A DNA stretch of 57,117 bases, taken from positions 1-57,117 of the forward strand of contig NZ_BJDN01000020.1 in the NCBI RefSeq assembly GCF_005405165.1, given 5' to 3'. The notes beneath the pieces were generated by a model. It was not told the origin of the DNA and did no database searches. It saw nothing but the letters and a program-made list of their open reading frames with translations. Every line of letters starts with the position of its first letter. The first letter of the stretch is position 1. Source of the stretch: Loigolactobacillus binensis (GTDB lineage: Bacteria; Bacillota; Bacilli; Lactobacillales; Lactobacillaceae). The translations under genes and the position numbers were made by a program. This document shows positions 46,505-55,634 of this stretch, in pieces.

Positions 46505-46557
46505 GAAGGAGTAATCAATACGGACGAATAAATCAACTGTTAGGGAGGCACAATCTT

Positions 46558-46644
46558 ATGTTTAACATTTTTATGACTAATGCTAGCGTATGTTGTTGTG
46601 TACCGCGTCTTTCGCGATACACTGATTGTGCTACCCAAAAATAA
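46558..46644 (+). CDS. Cysteine leader peptide of the cysK operon (28 residues)
   Basis: A short ORF with a strong AGGGAGG site 9 bases before its ATG. Residues 12-14 are three consecutive cysteines, all TGT (46591-46599), and Cys24 follows near the end. Cysteine is otherwise rare in these proteins. The ORF ends 37 bases before a terminator that precedes cysK. This is the classical design of a leader peptide whose translation senses charged tRNA-Cys. Confidence 0.88.
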   Translation: MFNIFMTNASVCCCVPRLSRYTDCATQK

Positions 46645-46720
46645 AACGGTTAGCAAGCCACAATTAATCAGTTGAATCGAGAAAGGCGCAGATTTGTTTA
46701 AACAAATCCGCGCCTTTTTT
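46598..46720 (+). promoter_or_regulatory. Transcription attenuator of cysK
   Basis: Three RNA elements can be drawn. Hairpin 1 (GTGTACCGCG 46598-46607 with CGCGATACAC 46613-46622, one mismatch) starts at the last Cys codon. The antiterminator pairs GCGTCTTTC (46605-46613) with GAAAGGCGC (46681-46689), nine pairs with one G-U. The terminator uses that same GAAAGGCGC (46682-46708 arms, T6). A ribosome held at the Cys codons would cover the 5' arm of hairpin 1 and free the antiterminator strand, allowing cysK transcription. Confidence 0.82.
46682..46720 (+). terminator. Attenuator terminator before cysK
   Basis: AAAGGCGC-A-GATTTGTT pairs with AACAAATC-C-GCGCCTTT, followed by a T-run. It ends 37 bases before the cysK ATG. 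Confidence 0.93.
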
Positions 46721-46756
46721 CTATTCTGCATTCCGCCCAAGAAAAGAGGAAACACC

Positions 46757-47665
46757 ATGATATACCAAAATGTGAACCAACTGATCGGCAACACCCCCTT
46801 ACTGGAACTTGATCTGCCCGTACCTAACGCGAGTCACATTTTTGCCAAATTAGAAATGTTCAATCCTGGTGGCAGCATCAAAGATCGCCTTGGTGTGGCG
46901 ATGATCGAAACCGGGATTAAGCAGGGCCAGATCACCGCCGGTACAACGATCATTGAACCGACTGCCGGCAATACTGGTATCGGCGTCGCTTTAGCCGCTC
47001 AGCAACATCACCTACCAGTTATTTTAGTGGTGCCAGAAAAATTCAGTTTTGAAAAACAAACTTTGATGAAGGCCTTAGGCGCAAAATTGATCAACACACC
47101 AACGGAAGACGGCATTAAAGGCGCCATCGCAAAAGCCGAAGCGTTGGCGGCCGCCACTCCTAATAGTTTTGTGCCCATGCAGTTCAAAAATCCGGCTAAT
47201 CCGCAAGCTTACTACGATACACTGGGGCCAGAATTGACCGCCGATCTCGGTACTCATATTGATGCCTTTATCGCTGGTGCAGGTAGTGGCGGAACCTTTG
47301 CCGGTGTCGCTAAATACTTACAGGAGCAATTACCACAGGTCAAAGCCTATACAGTAGAACCTGAAGGCTCGATCCTAAATGGTGGGCCAGAACATAGCCA
47401 CCGCACCGAAGGCATCGGCGTCGAATTTGTTCCCCCATTTTTCCAAACAGTCCAGATCGACAAAATTTATACGATCAGTGATGCTGACGCGTTTGCCAAC
47501 GTGAAAATGCTGGCACGTGAGCACGGTTTATTGGTTGGTAGTTCCAGTGGTGCGGCATTAGCTGCCAGTCTACAAGTGGCCGCAAGCCTACCTGCTGGCA
47601 GTAACATCGTCACCATTTTCCCTGATAGTAGTGAACGTTACCTCAGTGAAAATATTTACGCTTAA
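46757..47665 (+). CDS. cysK: Cysteine synthase CysK
   Basis: PLP enzyme that makes cysteine from O-acetylserine and sulfide. The 302 residues carry the PLP lysine K42 in NPGGSIKDR (36-44), the substrate loop PTAGNTGIG (68-76), and [16 protein letters not shown] near 175-190. I chose ATG 46757, 7 bases after AGAGGAAA; an upstream frame would start inside the terminator hairpin. It is first in a cysK-lyase-cysE operon, controlled by the Cys leader. Confidence 0.96.
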   Translation: MIYQNVNQLIGNTPLLELDLPVPNASHIFAKLEMFNPGGSIKDRLGVAMIETGIKQGQITAGTTIIEPTAGNTGIGVALAAQQHHLPVILVVPEKFSFEKQTLMKALGAKLINTPTEDGIKGAIAKAEALAAATPNSFVPMQFKNPANPQAYYDTLGPELTADLGTHIDAFIAGAGSGGTFAGVAKYLQEQLPQVKAYTVEPEGSILNGGPEHSHRTEGIGVEFVPPFFQTVQIDKIYTISDADAFANVKMLAREHGLLVGSSSGAALAASLQVAASLPAGSNIVTIFPDSSERYLSENIYA

Positions 47666-47684
47666 AAATCAAACTAATTCTTAG

Positions 47685-48836
<1,152 letters not shown>

Positions 48837-48849
48837 ATCTGCATGATGT

Positions 48850-48881
48850 GCACGCTAGACGTTTAATTTTAGTTAGCGTGC
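48850..48881 (+). other. Hairpin between the lyase gene and cysE
   Basis: GCACGCTA pairs with TAGCGTGC around a 16-base loop, followed by CCTTTAAT rather than a T-run. It is a weak terminator at most, and may be an mRNA processing or stability site. Confidence 0.5.
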
Positions 48882-48932
48882 CCTTTAATCCTATAGCTAG
48901 CTTACCGGATAATTTTTAAGGAGGACCTTATT

Positions 48933-49466
48933 ATGTTTGCCACTGCAAAAGCCATTCAACATCGCGACCCAGCAGCTCACAGCCTACTGGAAGTTTTGCT
49001 GACCTACTCTGGGTTACATGCGCTGGCGTGGCATCGTTTTTCCCACCAGTTGTATCAGCATCGCTTTTACCTGGCCGCTGGCATTAGCGCCCATTTAGCC
49101 AAAAAAATAACTGGGATCGAAATTCATCCCGGTGCTCGAATTGGTCGGCACTTGTTTATTGATCACGGAGCCGGCGTGGTCATCGGTGAAACCGCGATTG
49201 TTGGCGATAATGTCACCATTTTACACGGTGTCACGTTAGGCTCGCGGCACATCACCAAAGGCCGGCGCCACCCCATAGTGGGTAATAACGTGTTGATCGG
49301 TGCCAACGCGCAAATTCTCGGTCCGATCACGATCCACGATAATGCTAAAATCGGTGCCGGCGCAGTGGTCCTACATGATGTTGCGGCTGGTCACACTGCA
49401 GTCGGTGTGCCTGCACAGGCACAACCGCAGCAGCCCACTAAAATTGTTCAATTAGCTCAAAATTAA
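48933..49466 (+). CDS. cysE: Serine O-acetyltransferase CysE
   Basis: Makes O-acetylserine for CysK. The 177 residues form the short Gram-positive version: an N-terminal helical part (1-65) and hexapeptide repeats (about 66-160) with GARIGRHLFIDHGAGVVIGE, LHGVTLGS and IGAGAVVLHDV. It is the third gene of the cysK operon. AAGGAGG precedes the ATG. Confidence 0.95.
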   Translation: MFATAKAIQHRDPAAHSLLEVLLTYSGLHALAWHRFSHQLYQHRFYLAAGISAHLAKKITGIEIHPGARIGRHLFIDHGAGVVIGETAIVGDNVTILHGVTLGSRHITKGRRHPIVGNNVLIGANAQILGPITIHDNAKIGAGAVVLHDVAAGHTAVGVPAQAQPQQPTKIVQLAQN

Positions 49467-49559
49467 TTGCCGCCTAATTTAAAAGATCGTCAGTTTTACT
49501 GGGGCGGGTAACAAAAATCGATTTTAGCTTTATATTTTGAAATAATTTTCAGAAATAAT

Positions 49560-49590
49560 GAAAGGCCAGAACAAGATTCTGGCCTTTTTT
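49560..49590 (+). terminator. Terminator of the cysK-cysE operon
   Basis: AAAGGCCAGAA pairs with TTCTGGCCTTT around CAAGA, followed by a T-run. It lies about 95 bases after the cysE stop codon. Confidence 0.92.
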
Positions 49591-49649
49591 AGTTCCATTT
49601 AAGCTTAGCTTGCTACGCTAAACAAAATAAAGCGAAAGGAAGTTCCGCT

Positions 49650-50921
49650 ATGCTTACTTTGAAACCAAAAATGACGACCGACTTTGACAGCGCCGCCTTT
49701 ACTGCCTTTGAACAACAACAACTTAGTAAATTACACCAAGTCCAAACCACCGATGTTACCACTGACCCCCAACACAATGATTTAGGCTGGTTACCGGTCA
49801 CAAAATGGGCAAACGACGTGCAATTGCAGCATTTGCACAATCTGGCCGTCAAAATTCAAGCTACCGCAACAGTTTTAGTGATTGTTGGTGTCGGTGGCTC
49901 CAATAATGCGGCCCGCGCGGCGATCGAAGCTTTTGCCCAACAGCGGGGACAAATTAAAATCATTTACGCCGGAACTAATTTAGCGGCTACTTACTACCGG
50001 CGTTTATTGGCCGAACTAGCAGACGAAGAAGTTTATGTCGATGTGATCGCCAAAAACTTTGCGACTTTGGAACCAGGAATTGGTTTTCGCGTATTCAAAC
50101 CATTTTTACAACAAAAATACGGGGCCGCCTACGCTGAACATTTGTTAGTCACAGGCACGCCAGACAGTAATCTGGCTCAGTTAGCACACAATGAAGGCTA
50201 TCCATTTCTGACCTTTCCCACCGATATCGGCGGCCGCTTCTCTGTCTTTAGCGACGTGGGCTTATTGCCGATGGCGGTAGCCGGAATTGATATTGCTGCG
50301 CTGGTGGCCGGTGCAGTAACCATGCGCACTGACTTGCAGACCAAAATTAGTGCTGACAATCCAGCATTTCAATACGCGGTGCGCCGCAATTATTTGTTAC
50401 AACAAGGTAAAAAAATTGAAATTTTAGGTCACTTTGAGCCACAACTAGATTATTTCGGCCGTTGGTGGACCCAGCTCTTCGCCGAAAGTGAAGGTAAACA
50501 AAATCGTGATCTGTTTCCTGTTGCGCTGACTTATTCCGAAGACTTGCATTCAGTCGGTCAGTATATTCAGCAAGGCCAGCGACAACTATTAGAAACTTTA
50601 CTGATCGTAGACCATCCCCATCAAGATTTATCGCTACAGCCTAGCCAGGTTGCTGATGACTTTGATTATCTTAACGGCCAAACTTTAGACCAAATCAATC
50701 AGATCGCCGAAAAGGCAACCAGTGCTGCCCACCAAGCTAGCGGCGTGGCGGTATTAGAATTGCACGTTGACCAATTAGATGAGCGCACGCTTGGCGGTCT
50801 ATTTTATTTCTTCGAATATGCAGTATTTATTTCCGGTTTGATCGGACAAGTTGATCCATTTGACCAACCAGGTGTGGAAGCTTATAAACAAATTATGTTT
50901 GCCGGTTTAGGCCGCAACTAA
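49650..50921 (+). CDS. pgi: Glucose-6-phosphate isomerase (short, divergent form)
   Basis: 423 residues, about 25 shorter than the usual Firmicute enzyme. Both Pgi signatures are present: DIGGRFSVFSDVGLLPMAVAG near 189-209 and DQPGVEAYKQIMFAGLG near 405-421. IVGVGGSNNAARAAIEA (78-94) and the FAESEGKQN segment (near 279-287) also fit. It interconverts glucose- and fructose-6-phosphate. The N terminus is short, and several otherwise common residues differ, so it may be a second copy rather than the main glycolytic enzyme. Confidence 0.85.
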   Translation: MLTLKPKMTTDFDSAAFTAFEQQQLSKLHQVQTTDVTTDPQHNDLGWLPVTKWANDVQLQHLHNLAVKIQATATVLVIVGVGGSNNAARAAIEAFAQQRGQIKIIYAGTNLAATYYRRLLAELADEEVYVDVIAKNFATLEPGIGFRVFKPFLQQKYGAAYAEHLLVTGTPDSNLAQLAHNEGYPFLTFPTDIGGRFSVFSDVGLLPMAVAGIDIAALVAGAVTMRTDLQTKISADNPAFQYAVRRNYLLQQGKKIEILGHFEPQLDYFGRWWTQLFAESEGKQNRDLFPVALTYSEDLHSVGQYIQQGQRQLLETLLIVDHPHQDLSLQPSQVADDFDYLNGQTLDQINQIAEKATSAAHQASGVAVLELHVDQLDERTLGGLFYFFEYAVFISGLIGQVDPFDQPGVEAYKQIMFAGLGRN

Positions 50922-50946
50922 AAAAAGCGCAAAATGCGCTTTTTTT
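50922..50946 (+). terminator. Bidirectional terminator after pgi
   Basis: AAAAAAGCGC-AAAAT-GCGCTTTTTT directly follows the pgi stop codon and also meets the convergent gene ending at 50945. Confidence 0.88.
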
Positions 50947-52300
50947 AGTGCAGTGCGCGATAAAGACGGCGAGTTTCCGCCGGTTCTTTAGCGGCAAAAT
51001 AATAATCGCGCTGCTTTGTTCGCAATCGTAAAACCACACCAGTATTGCGCGCTACATAAAGTTTAGCTGCACGCTGATGAACTTGGAAATTGCCTACCGC
51101 AAAGTGTGTCGTACCAACGCCATTAACCCGAACAGCACTAGCCGGTAACTGCCGCAACAAGCGAACTTGTGTGATCTGCTGACGCGGTAAGTGCGTCGTT
51201 CTGGTTCCGGGTGCCCGTAAGATCACCTGTTGCGTGGTGGCACTAGCGCGAATACTATTGCCGCTAAAATCCAATGCCAACAAACTGCCAGTCACACCGA
51301 TCAATAGACCAAGCACTAAGAGCATTATCACGCCACCCAGCCATTTACCGGCTGGGCGCCCAATATTTAGCGAGAGATTGACCCCCACTCGATCAGGCAC
51401 AAATAGGCGGTGGTCAGTAGGATTATTGTACATGGCGTAACGCCAATAGCGGTCCTCATCGGTGGTGGTCGCCACCGCGAATTCACCGAGTAGTCGATCC
51501 TCAAAATTGCGTTCGCGGATCAGATCATACACCATATAAACACAAAAACCAACTAACAACAGCAAATAAAGGTAGATCACACCCGTCAATTGAGTGGTTA
51601 ACCCTACAGCTAGAGGCATAGCACCAAGAAAATAACTTCCTAAAACCATTTGGCGTGACCAAGTTTGGCGATAACTGTCATTTAACAACCGATCATATTC
51701 CGGTTGCGCGGTCAACACTCGTACTGGTAATCCGGCAATAACTGAATATAATAGTAGAAACAGTAACCAGCACAATCCTAGTGCTAGTAAAAGTGGCCAA
51801 CTAGTCGCCCAACCAAGCAACCGCCAACTGAGAAGCACACCCAGCAACAGCAGCACGCCACTACCGGCAAACCATTTTGACGACACTAGTTGCCGATTTT
51901 TAGTCAAAATAAGTTTGGTATCGACAACTTGTTCGGTAACAAGATTGGTGGCCCAACCTTGGCGGCGTTTCAAGCGATTCATTTTATGAATAAAACGAAC
52001 TTCAGTACCATAAAAAACACCGATCAGTGCCCCGAGCAAAATGATAAAATACAATAATGCCAATGAGTCAAAATGAATAAACATGATCGGTAACCCGCCA
52101 ATACTGAAGAAAAGGGCTAGCCAGGCCAACTGTATGCGATATTGATGCGTTAACGCCAAAATAGCCGGATGCTGCAATTGAGCAGTTGGCACCGTAGTTT
52201 CCAAAATCACATTTTTATGTGGTCTAGCTGGTAGCATGGTGGTTAACGCCATGGTCACCGCCACCAAGAGATTTAAAACGACAAAGATCCAATTAAGCAT
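50945..52300 (-). CDS. DUF5808-type membrane protein
   Basis: About 451 residues with roughly ten membrane segments. The pattern VILETTVPTAQLQHPAI near the N terminus is the start region of this family. RYWRYAMYNNPTDHRLFV with GVNLSLNIGRP (near 275-305) is the DUF5808 motif. The last 90 residues look like a PH-like domain. GGGGGAAAG precedes ATG 52300, which overlaps the end of the GntR gene by 8 bases. Such proteins usually sit beside a YtrA-type GntR regulator, as here; their function is unknown, perhaps in envelope stress. Confidence 0.82.
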   Translation of the reverse strand: MLNWIFVVLNLLVAVTMALTTMLPARPHKNVILETTVPTAQLQHPAILALTHQYRIQLAWLALFFSIGGLPIMFIHFDSLALLYFIILLGALIGVFYGTEVRFIHKMNRLKRRQGWATNLVTEQVVDTKLILTKNRQLVSSKWFAGSGVLLLLGVLLSWRLLGWATSWPLLLALGLCWLLFLLLYSVIAGLPVRVLTAQPEYDRLLNDSYRQTWSRQMVLGSYFLGAMPLAVGLTTQLTGVIYLYLLLLVGFCVYMVYDLIRERNFEDRLLGEFAVATTTDEDRYWRYAMYNNPTDHRLFVPDRVGVNLSLNIGRPAGKWLGGVIMLLVLGLLIGVTGSLLALDFSGNSIRASATTQQVILRAPGTRTTHLPRQQITQVRLLRQLPASAVRVNGVGTTHFAVGNFQVHQRAAKLYVARNTGVVLRLRTKQRDYYFAAKEPAETRRLYRALH

Positions 52301-52688
52301 GTTGCTTTCCCCCAAACGCCTGATATTGTGCGGTGATCATTTGTTGTAACTCTGGTGCCGCAATGCCACGAATTTTGGCTGCGGCGATCAATAACCGTAA
52401 CTGAGTTGCCAACTCCTGCTGAAAAACCGCATCGGCCTGAAAATCTGCGGCTACCCGTGTCCCTTGCCGCCGATCGCTGACCAAATAGCCTTCCGCTTTC
52501 AACAAATTATAACCTTTGGCGACGGTTAGCATATTTACATTCAATTCATCAGCTAATTGCCGTACCGCAGGTAAAGTTTCACCCGGCCGTAATCCCCCAC
52601 CGGCCAAACCTAAAATGATCTGATCATGGATCTGCTGATAAAGCGGCACCGTACTGGCTGCATCAACACGTAATAACATTGAATTCAC
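52293..52688 (-). CDS. GntR-family regulator, YtrA subfamily
   Basis: 131 residues. An N-terminal winged HTH (VPLYQQIHDQIILGLAGG, then LPAVRQLADELNVNMLTVAKGYNLL) is followed by only about 55 residues, too short for a FadR- or HutC-type effector domain, which is the mark of YtrA regulators. It overlaps and probably represses the membrane-protein gene downstream, together with itself. Confidence 0.9.
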   Translation of the reverse strand: MNSMLLRVDAASTVPLYQQIHDQIILGLAGGGLRPGETLPAVRQLADELNVNMLTVAKGYNLLKAEGYLVSDRRQGTRVAADFQADAVFQQELATQLRLLIAAAKIRGIAAPELQQMITAQYQAFGGKQHA

Positions 52689-52701
52689 CTACTTTTTTGA
52701 T

Positions 52702-52732
52702 TTATTTGTATTATATCATATATAACAAATAA
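52702..52732. promoter_or_regulatory. Putative GntR operator
   Basis: TTATTTGT and ACAAATAA arms, perfectly inverted and 15 bases apart, surround an AT-rich region with -10-like sequences just upstream of the GntR gene. The position suits autoregulation. Confidence 0.65.
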
Positions 52733-52740
52733 GACAACAA

Positions 52741-52768
52741 AAAAACGTGGCGTTAAAACCACGTTTTT
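52741..52768 (-). terminator. Terminator of niaP
   Basis: AAAAACGTGG pairs with CCACGTTTTT around an 8-base loop. It follows the niaP stop codon by 12 bases. Confidence 0.9.
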
Positions 52769-52779
52769 CATTATTAACA

Positions 52780-53973
52780 TCAGGCTAACACGCGCCCACG
52801 CGTTTCTTCACCTAACAAAGCCACCGCTAAGATACCGACCACAATGGCGCCAGTAAAAATCGTGAAAATCACTGTAACACTGATCTGTGCGGTGAGCATA
52901 TAACCGACTAACAGCGGACCAACAATTCCACCGATCCGCCCAAAAGCGGCCGCCATACCAGTGCCAGTCCCGCGGATCACCGCAGGATATTGCTCCGGTG
53001 AATAAGCGTACAATGCCCCCCACGCACCAAGATCAAAAAATGATAATAACGCGCCAAAAATTAATACACTAACTAGGCTACTAGCATTACCAAAAAAATA
53101 AGCACTGAGCGCAGTCCCTAGTAAATACACCACTAACACACGTTTACGACCCCATTTTTCGATCAACCAAGCAGCCGTAAAATAACCTGGTAATTGCGCT
53201 AAAGTCATTGCCAAAACATAACCAAAACTATTGAGCAGGCTATAACCTTTTAGTACCAGCACGCTAGGTAGCCACAAAAACATACCGTAATATGAGAAAA
53301 CCACCGTAAACCATAATATCCACAGCATTAGGGTCGCTTTAGCATGTTGCGGCGCCCATACAGCACGTATATTCTGACCTAAAGTTGGCCGAGTAGTTTT
53401 GTCGTTGCGCACTGGTTCATGAATCTGCCAGCGAACATACAAAGCATAAACTCCGGTCAACGCTGTTCCTAAAGCGGCGACCCGCCAACCAAAATTTGGA
53501 ATAACAAAGTATGCCACCAAGGCCGCAATGATCCAGCCACCGGCCCAGAAACTTTCCAGTAAAACCACGATCCGTCCGCGCTTCTCCGGTGCAACACTTT
53601 CAGAGACTAAGGTTGAAGCCACTGGTAGTTCACCACCTAAACCGGCACCAACAAAGAAGCGAATCAGAATAAAAAGACCGAATCTTGTAGCCAACACCGA
53701 AATCCCGCTGCCAACGGAAAATAGTAACAACGTTAATACTAAAACATCCCGCCGACCAATACGATCGGCCAAAATACCGAAGAATAAAGCCCCCACTGCC
53801 ATACCGATAGAACTGACACTACCGATCCAACCCATTTGTACCGTGCTCAGCTGCCACTCATTTTTTAGTGCGGCAATAATAAATGATAGTAACCCAACAT
53901 CCATGGCATCGAATAGCCAGGCAAAACCTGCTACCGTCAATAATTTTCCTTCACTCACCTGTGCCTGCTTCAT
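52780..53973 (-). CDS. niaP: Niacin transporter NiaP (MFS)
   Basis: 397 residues with 12 membrane segments of the major facilitator family. ADRIGRRDVLV near 68-78 is the loop-2 motif, and GGELPVASTLVSESVAPEKRG (written in part: GGELPVASTLVSE) matches Bacillus NiaP/YceI closely, as do AWLFDAMDVGLLSFI and FSYYGMFLWLPS. NiaP imports nicotinate or nicotinamide. The niaR gene 560 bases away and the repeats in its promoter support this. Confidence 0.9.
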   Translation of the reverse strand: MKQAQVSEGKLLTVAGFAWLFDAMDVGLLSFIIAALKNEWQLSTVQMGWIGSVSSIGMAVGALFFGILADRIGRRDVLVLTLLLFSVGSGISVLATRFGLFILIRFFVGAGLGGELPVASTLVSESVAPEKRGRIVVLLESFWAGGWIIAALVAYFVIPNFGWRVAALGTALTGVYALYVRWQIHEPVRNDKTTRPTLGQNIRAVWAPQHAKATLMLWILWFTVVFSYYGMFLWLPSVLVLKGYSLLNSFGYVLAMTLAQLPGYFTAAWLIEKWGRKRVLVVYLLGTALSAYFFGNASSLVSVLIFGALLSFFDLGAWGALYAYSPEQYPAVIRGTGTGMAAAFGRIGGIVGPLLVGYMLTAQISVTVIFTIFTGAIVVGILAVALLGEETRGRVLA

Positions 53974-54001
53974 TTTAACCCCTACTTTACTTTCGTTTTA
54001 T

Positions 54002-54051
54002 GTGTCTTGTCACTTAGCAAGAACAGCATAGCACTTTTAGGTGTCTTGTCA
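54002..54051 (-). promoter_or_regulatory. Putative NiaR operator: two direct repeats upstream of niaP
   Basis: GTGTCTTGTCA occurs twice (54002-54012 and 54041-54051), spaced by 39 bases, in the niaP promoter region. From memory it resembles the TGTCTTG-type sites of NiaR, whose gene is nearby. Confidence 0.65.
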
Positions 54052-54174
54052 ACTAAACTTAAAAGTCAAATAGTTGGGCCAATACTTGTTTCGTGGTACA
54101 CTAACGAAGCTCAATTAAGCGAGAATAATTCGCTGAAAACGACTTCTTAAAAAATAGTTTAAGGAGGCTCTATT

Positions 54175-54444
54175 ATGGCAAAAAAATCGAAGATCGCCAA
54201 GGCAGCGAAAATTGCGGCCACAGTTGATCATTATGCTGCCCGACGCGCAGAGTTGAAAGCCGCTCACGATTACACCGCGCTCAGCCATTTACCGCGAAAT
54301 GCGTCACCAACACGAATGCATAATCGTGATTTAATGGATGGTCGTCCCCACGGTTACATGCGCAAATTTGGATTGTCGCGGATTAATTTTCGGGAATACG
54401 CTCATCGCGGCCAAATTCCGGGAATCAAAAAAGCCAGCTGGTAG
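54175..54444 (+). CDS. rpsN: 30S ribosomal protein S14, zinc-independent type
   Basis: 89 residues, with the S14 end [26 protein letters not shown] (given in part: [18 protein letters not shown]). It lacks the CxxC pairs of the zinc-type S14 encoded in the main ribosomal operon, so it is the longer zinc-free version, often used when zinc is scarce. It is monocistronic, with AAGGAGG before its ATG. I do not see a clear Zur site. Confidence 0.95.
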   Translation: MAKKSKIAKAAKIAATVDHYAARRAELKAAHDYTALSHLPRNASPTRMHNRDLMDGRPHGYMRKFGLSRINFREYAHRGQIPGIKKASW

Positions 54445-54480
54445 GCTGGCAAACCTTGCAACGATCAAGTTTACAAAAAA

Positions 54481-54525
54481 ATAAAGAGCTACTCCATAAA
54501 TCGAATATGGAGTAGCTCTTTATTT
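54481..54525 (+). terminator. Bidirectional terminator between rpsN and niaR
   Basis: ATAAAGAGCTACTCCATA pairs with TATGGAGTAGCTCTTTAT around an 8-base loop. Confidence 0.9.
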
Positions 54526-54530
54526 GGATT

Positions 54531-55049
54531 TTAGTCCGCCTGATACAAGATACCGGCGGCCTTTAATTTTGCTTTGATCACGGTAAATTGAGCGGCATCA
54601 GCACAGGCAAGTGTATGAATATGAACACCACCAGTTAATTCAGACAACAGATGGGCATTTTTAGTTTGATAATTATGCAAAAACCGGGTAATTTCAAGGT
54701 TGTTAGTCAAATTCAACTGACCGGTAAGTTCGCCATACAGTTCATGCGCTACCGTAATATCCAGTACTTGACCGCCATTAGCAATGATCAGGCGCAATTC
54801 AGTTTCCATTTGCGCTGGCGTGTGTTTACAGACTACCTTACCGGTAAAAATATTTTGCTCGTGCCGGTATAAATAACCATTAAAAGCAGCCGTAATTACC
54901 TCACCGCTAGCCCTTAATAGCGCAATATCCCCGACAATCGTCTGGCGACTCACCTTAAACTGGGCCGCAAAATGATTTGCGCTTAGCGGCTGATCCGTCG
55001 CCAGTAACTGTTCCTTAATCTGTGTTCGCCGTTCAACACCACTAAGCAT
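54531..55049 (-). CDS. niaR: Niacin-responsive repressor NiaR
   Basis: 172 residues: an N-terminal HTH (about 5-60, with AAQFKVSRQTIVGDIALLR) and a C-terminal 3H domain whose His residues lie in VVCKHTPAQME, TVAHELYGEL and GGVHIHTLAC. NiaR binds nicotinate and represses niacin uptake and NAD genes. I chose ATG 55049; the longer frame would extend into the thioredoxin gene. It overlaps that gene's stop by 8 bases. Confidence 0.9.
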   Translation of the reverse strand: MLSGVERRTQIKEQLLATDQPLSANHFAAQFKVSRQTIVGDIALLRASGEVITAAFNGYLYRHEQNIFTGKVVCKHTPAQMETELRLIIANGGQVLDITVAHELYGELTGQLNLTNNLEITRFLHNYQTKNAHLLSELTGGVHIHTLACADAAQFTVIKAKLKAAGILYQAD

Positions 55050-55383
55050 GTTGTTCACTCTTTCTTTGCATTTTTTGCTGTAAATAAGGCAACAAGCGTG
55101 CCTTAGGCTGAAAGCCACTGACCCGCGCACTTGGCTCACCAGCTTGAAATAAAATTAAGGTTGGCAAACCTTGCACCTGTAGCTTTTTAGTCAATTGGGG
55201 ATAATCATCAACATTAAGGCGTCCAACTTTTAAACCAGGTAGAGCCTGTTCACACGTCAATAAAATCGGCGTCATTTTTTGACAAGGAGCACACCATGCC
55301 GCCCAAAAATCTACCACGACCGTGCCAGATTTAACGAACGTGAAAAAATTGATATCATTTAATTCACTTGCGATCAAGGTCAC
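55042..55383 (-). CDS. Thioredoxin-family protein with CAPC active site
   Basis: 113 residues of the thioredoxin fold: VVVDFWAAWCAPCQKM (21-36) with C31 and C34, then GLPTLILFQAGEP (near 74-86) with the cis-proline. The common CGPC is CAPC here, which usually shifts the redox potential somewhat. It is co-transcribed with niaR. Confidence 0.9.
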   Translation of the reverse strand: MTLIASELNDINFFTFVKSGTVVVDFWAAWCAPCQKMTPILLTCEQALPGLKVGRLNVDDYPQLTKKLQVQGLPTLILFQAGEPSARVSGFQPKARLLPYLQQKMQRKSEQHA

Positions 55384-55432
55384 CTTCTTTAAATCGCCGC
55401 ACTTTTTTCACCATTGGTAGCGGCATCTACGT

Positions 55433-55454
55433 TATAATGAGTATAATCATTATA
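55433..55454. promoter_or_regulatory. Palindromic promoter region of the gene at 55635
   Basis: TATAATGA-GTATAA-TCATTATA: perfect 8-base inverted arms that include a TATAAT -10 box. A bound repressor would cover the promoter. Confidence 0.5.
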
Positions 55455-55634
55455 TTTCCTCGACGCAATAGGTGCAAGTCTGTATTTAAGACAACAAAGG
55501 CCCGATAAGTCAGGGCAGCTACCCAAACAGCGTAAACCAATCAGCAATCGTGTAGATCAATGACTTAAATCTAACACACTAAGTCAAATATTGTAGTGAC
55601 ACAATATTTTCTACACTTAAGAAAGCAATCGACT
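55455..55634 (+). other. Structured untranslated leader, class unknown
   Basis: About 180 bases that can fold into several hairpins: GTCT..AGAC near 55479-55493, GCCC..GGGC near 55501-55517, TGACTTA/TAAGTCA at 55560-55586, and AAATATTGT/ACAATATTT at 55586-55609, the last followed by T4. I do not recognise a known riboswitch. Confidence 0.45.

Noticed and set aside
46694..46756. An in-frame extension of cysK to an upstream start
   Set aside because: It would begin inside the attenuator terminator, has no RBS, and the protein would gain an unrelated hydrophobic head. ATG 46757 has a proper RBS.
53528..54031. A 167-residue open frame antisense to niaP
   Set aside because: It is the shadow of the niaP coding frame; its Lys/Pro/Ser/Thr-rich composition is typical of such mirror frames.
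55455..55634. Assignment of the leader to a SAM, preQ1, THF or lysine riboswitch
   Set aside because: None of the conserved core sequences of these classes could be found.
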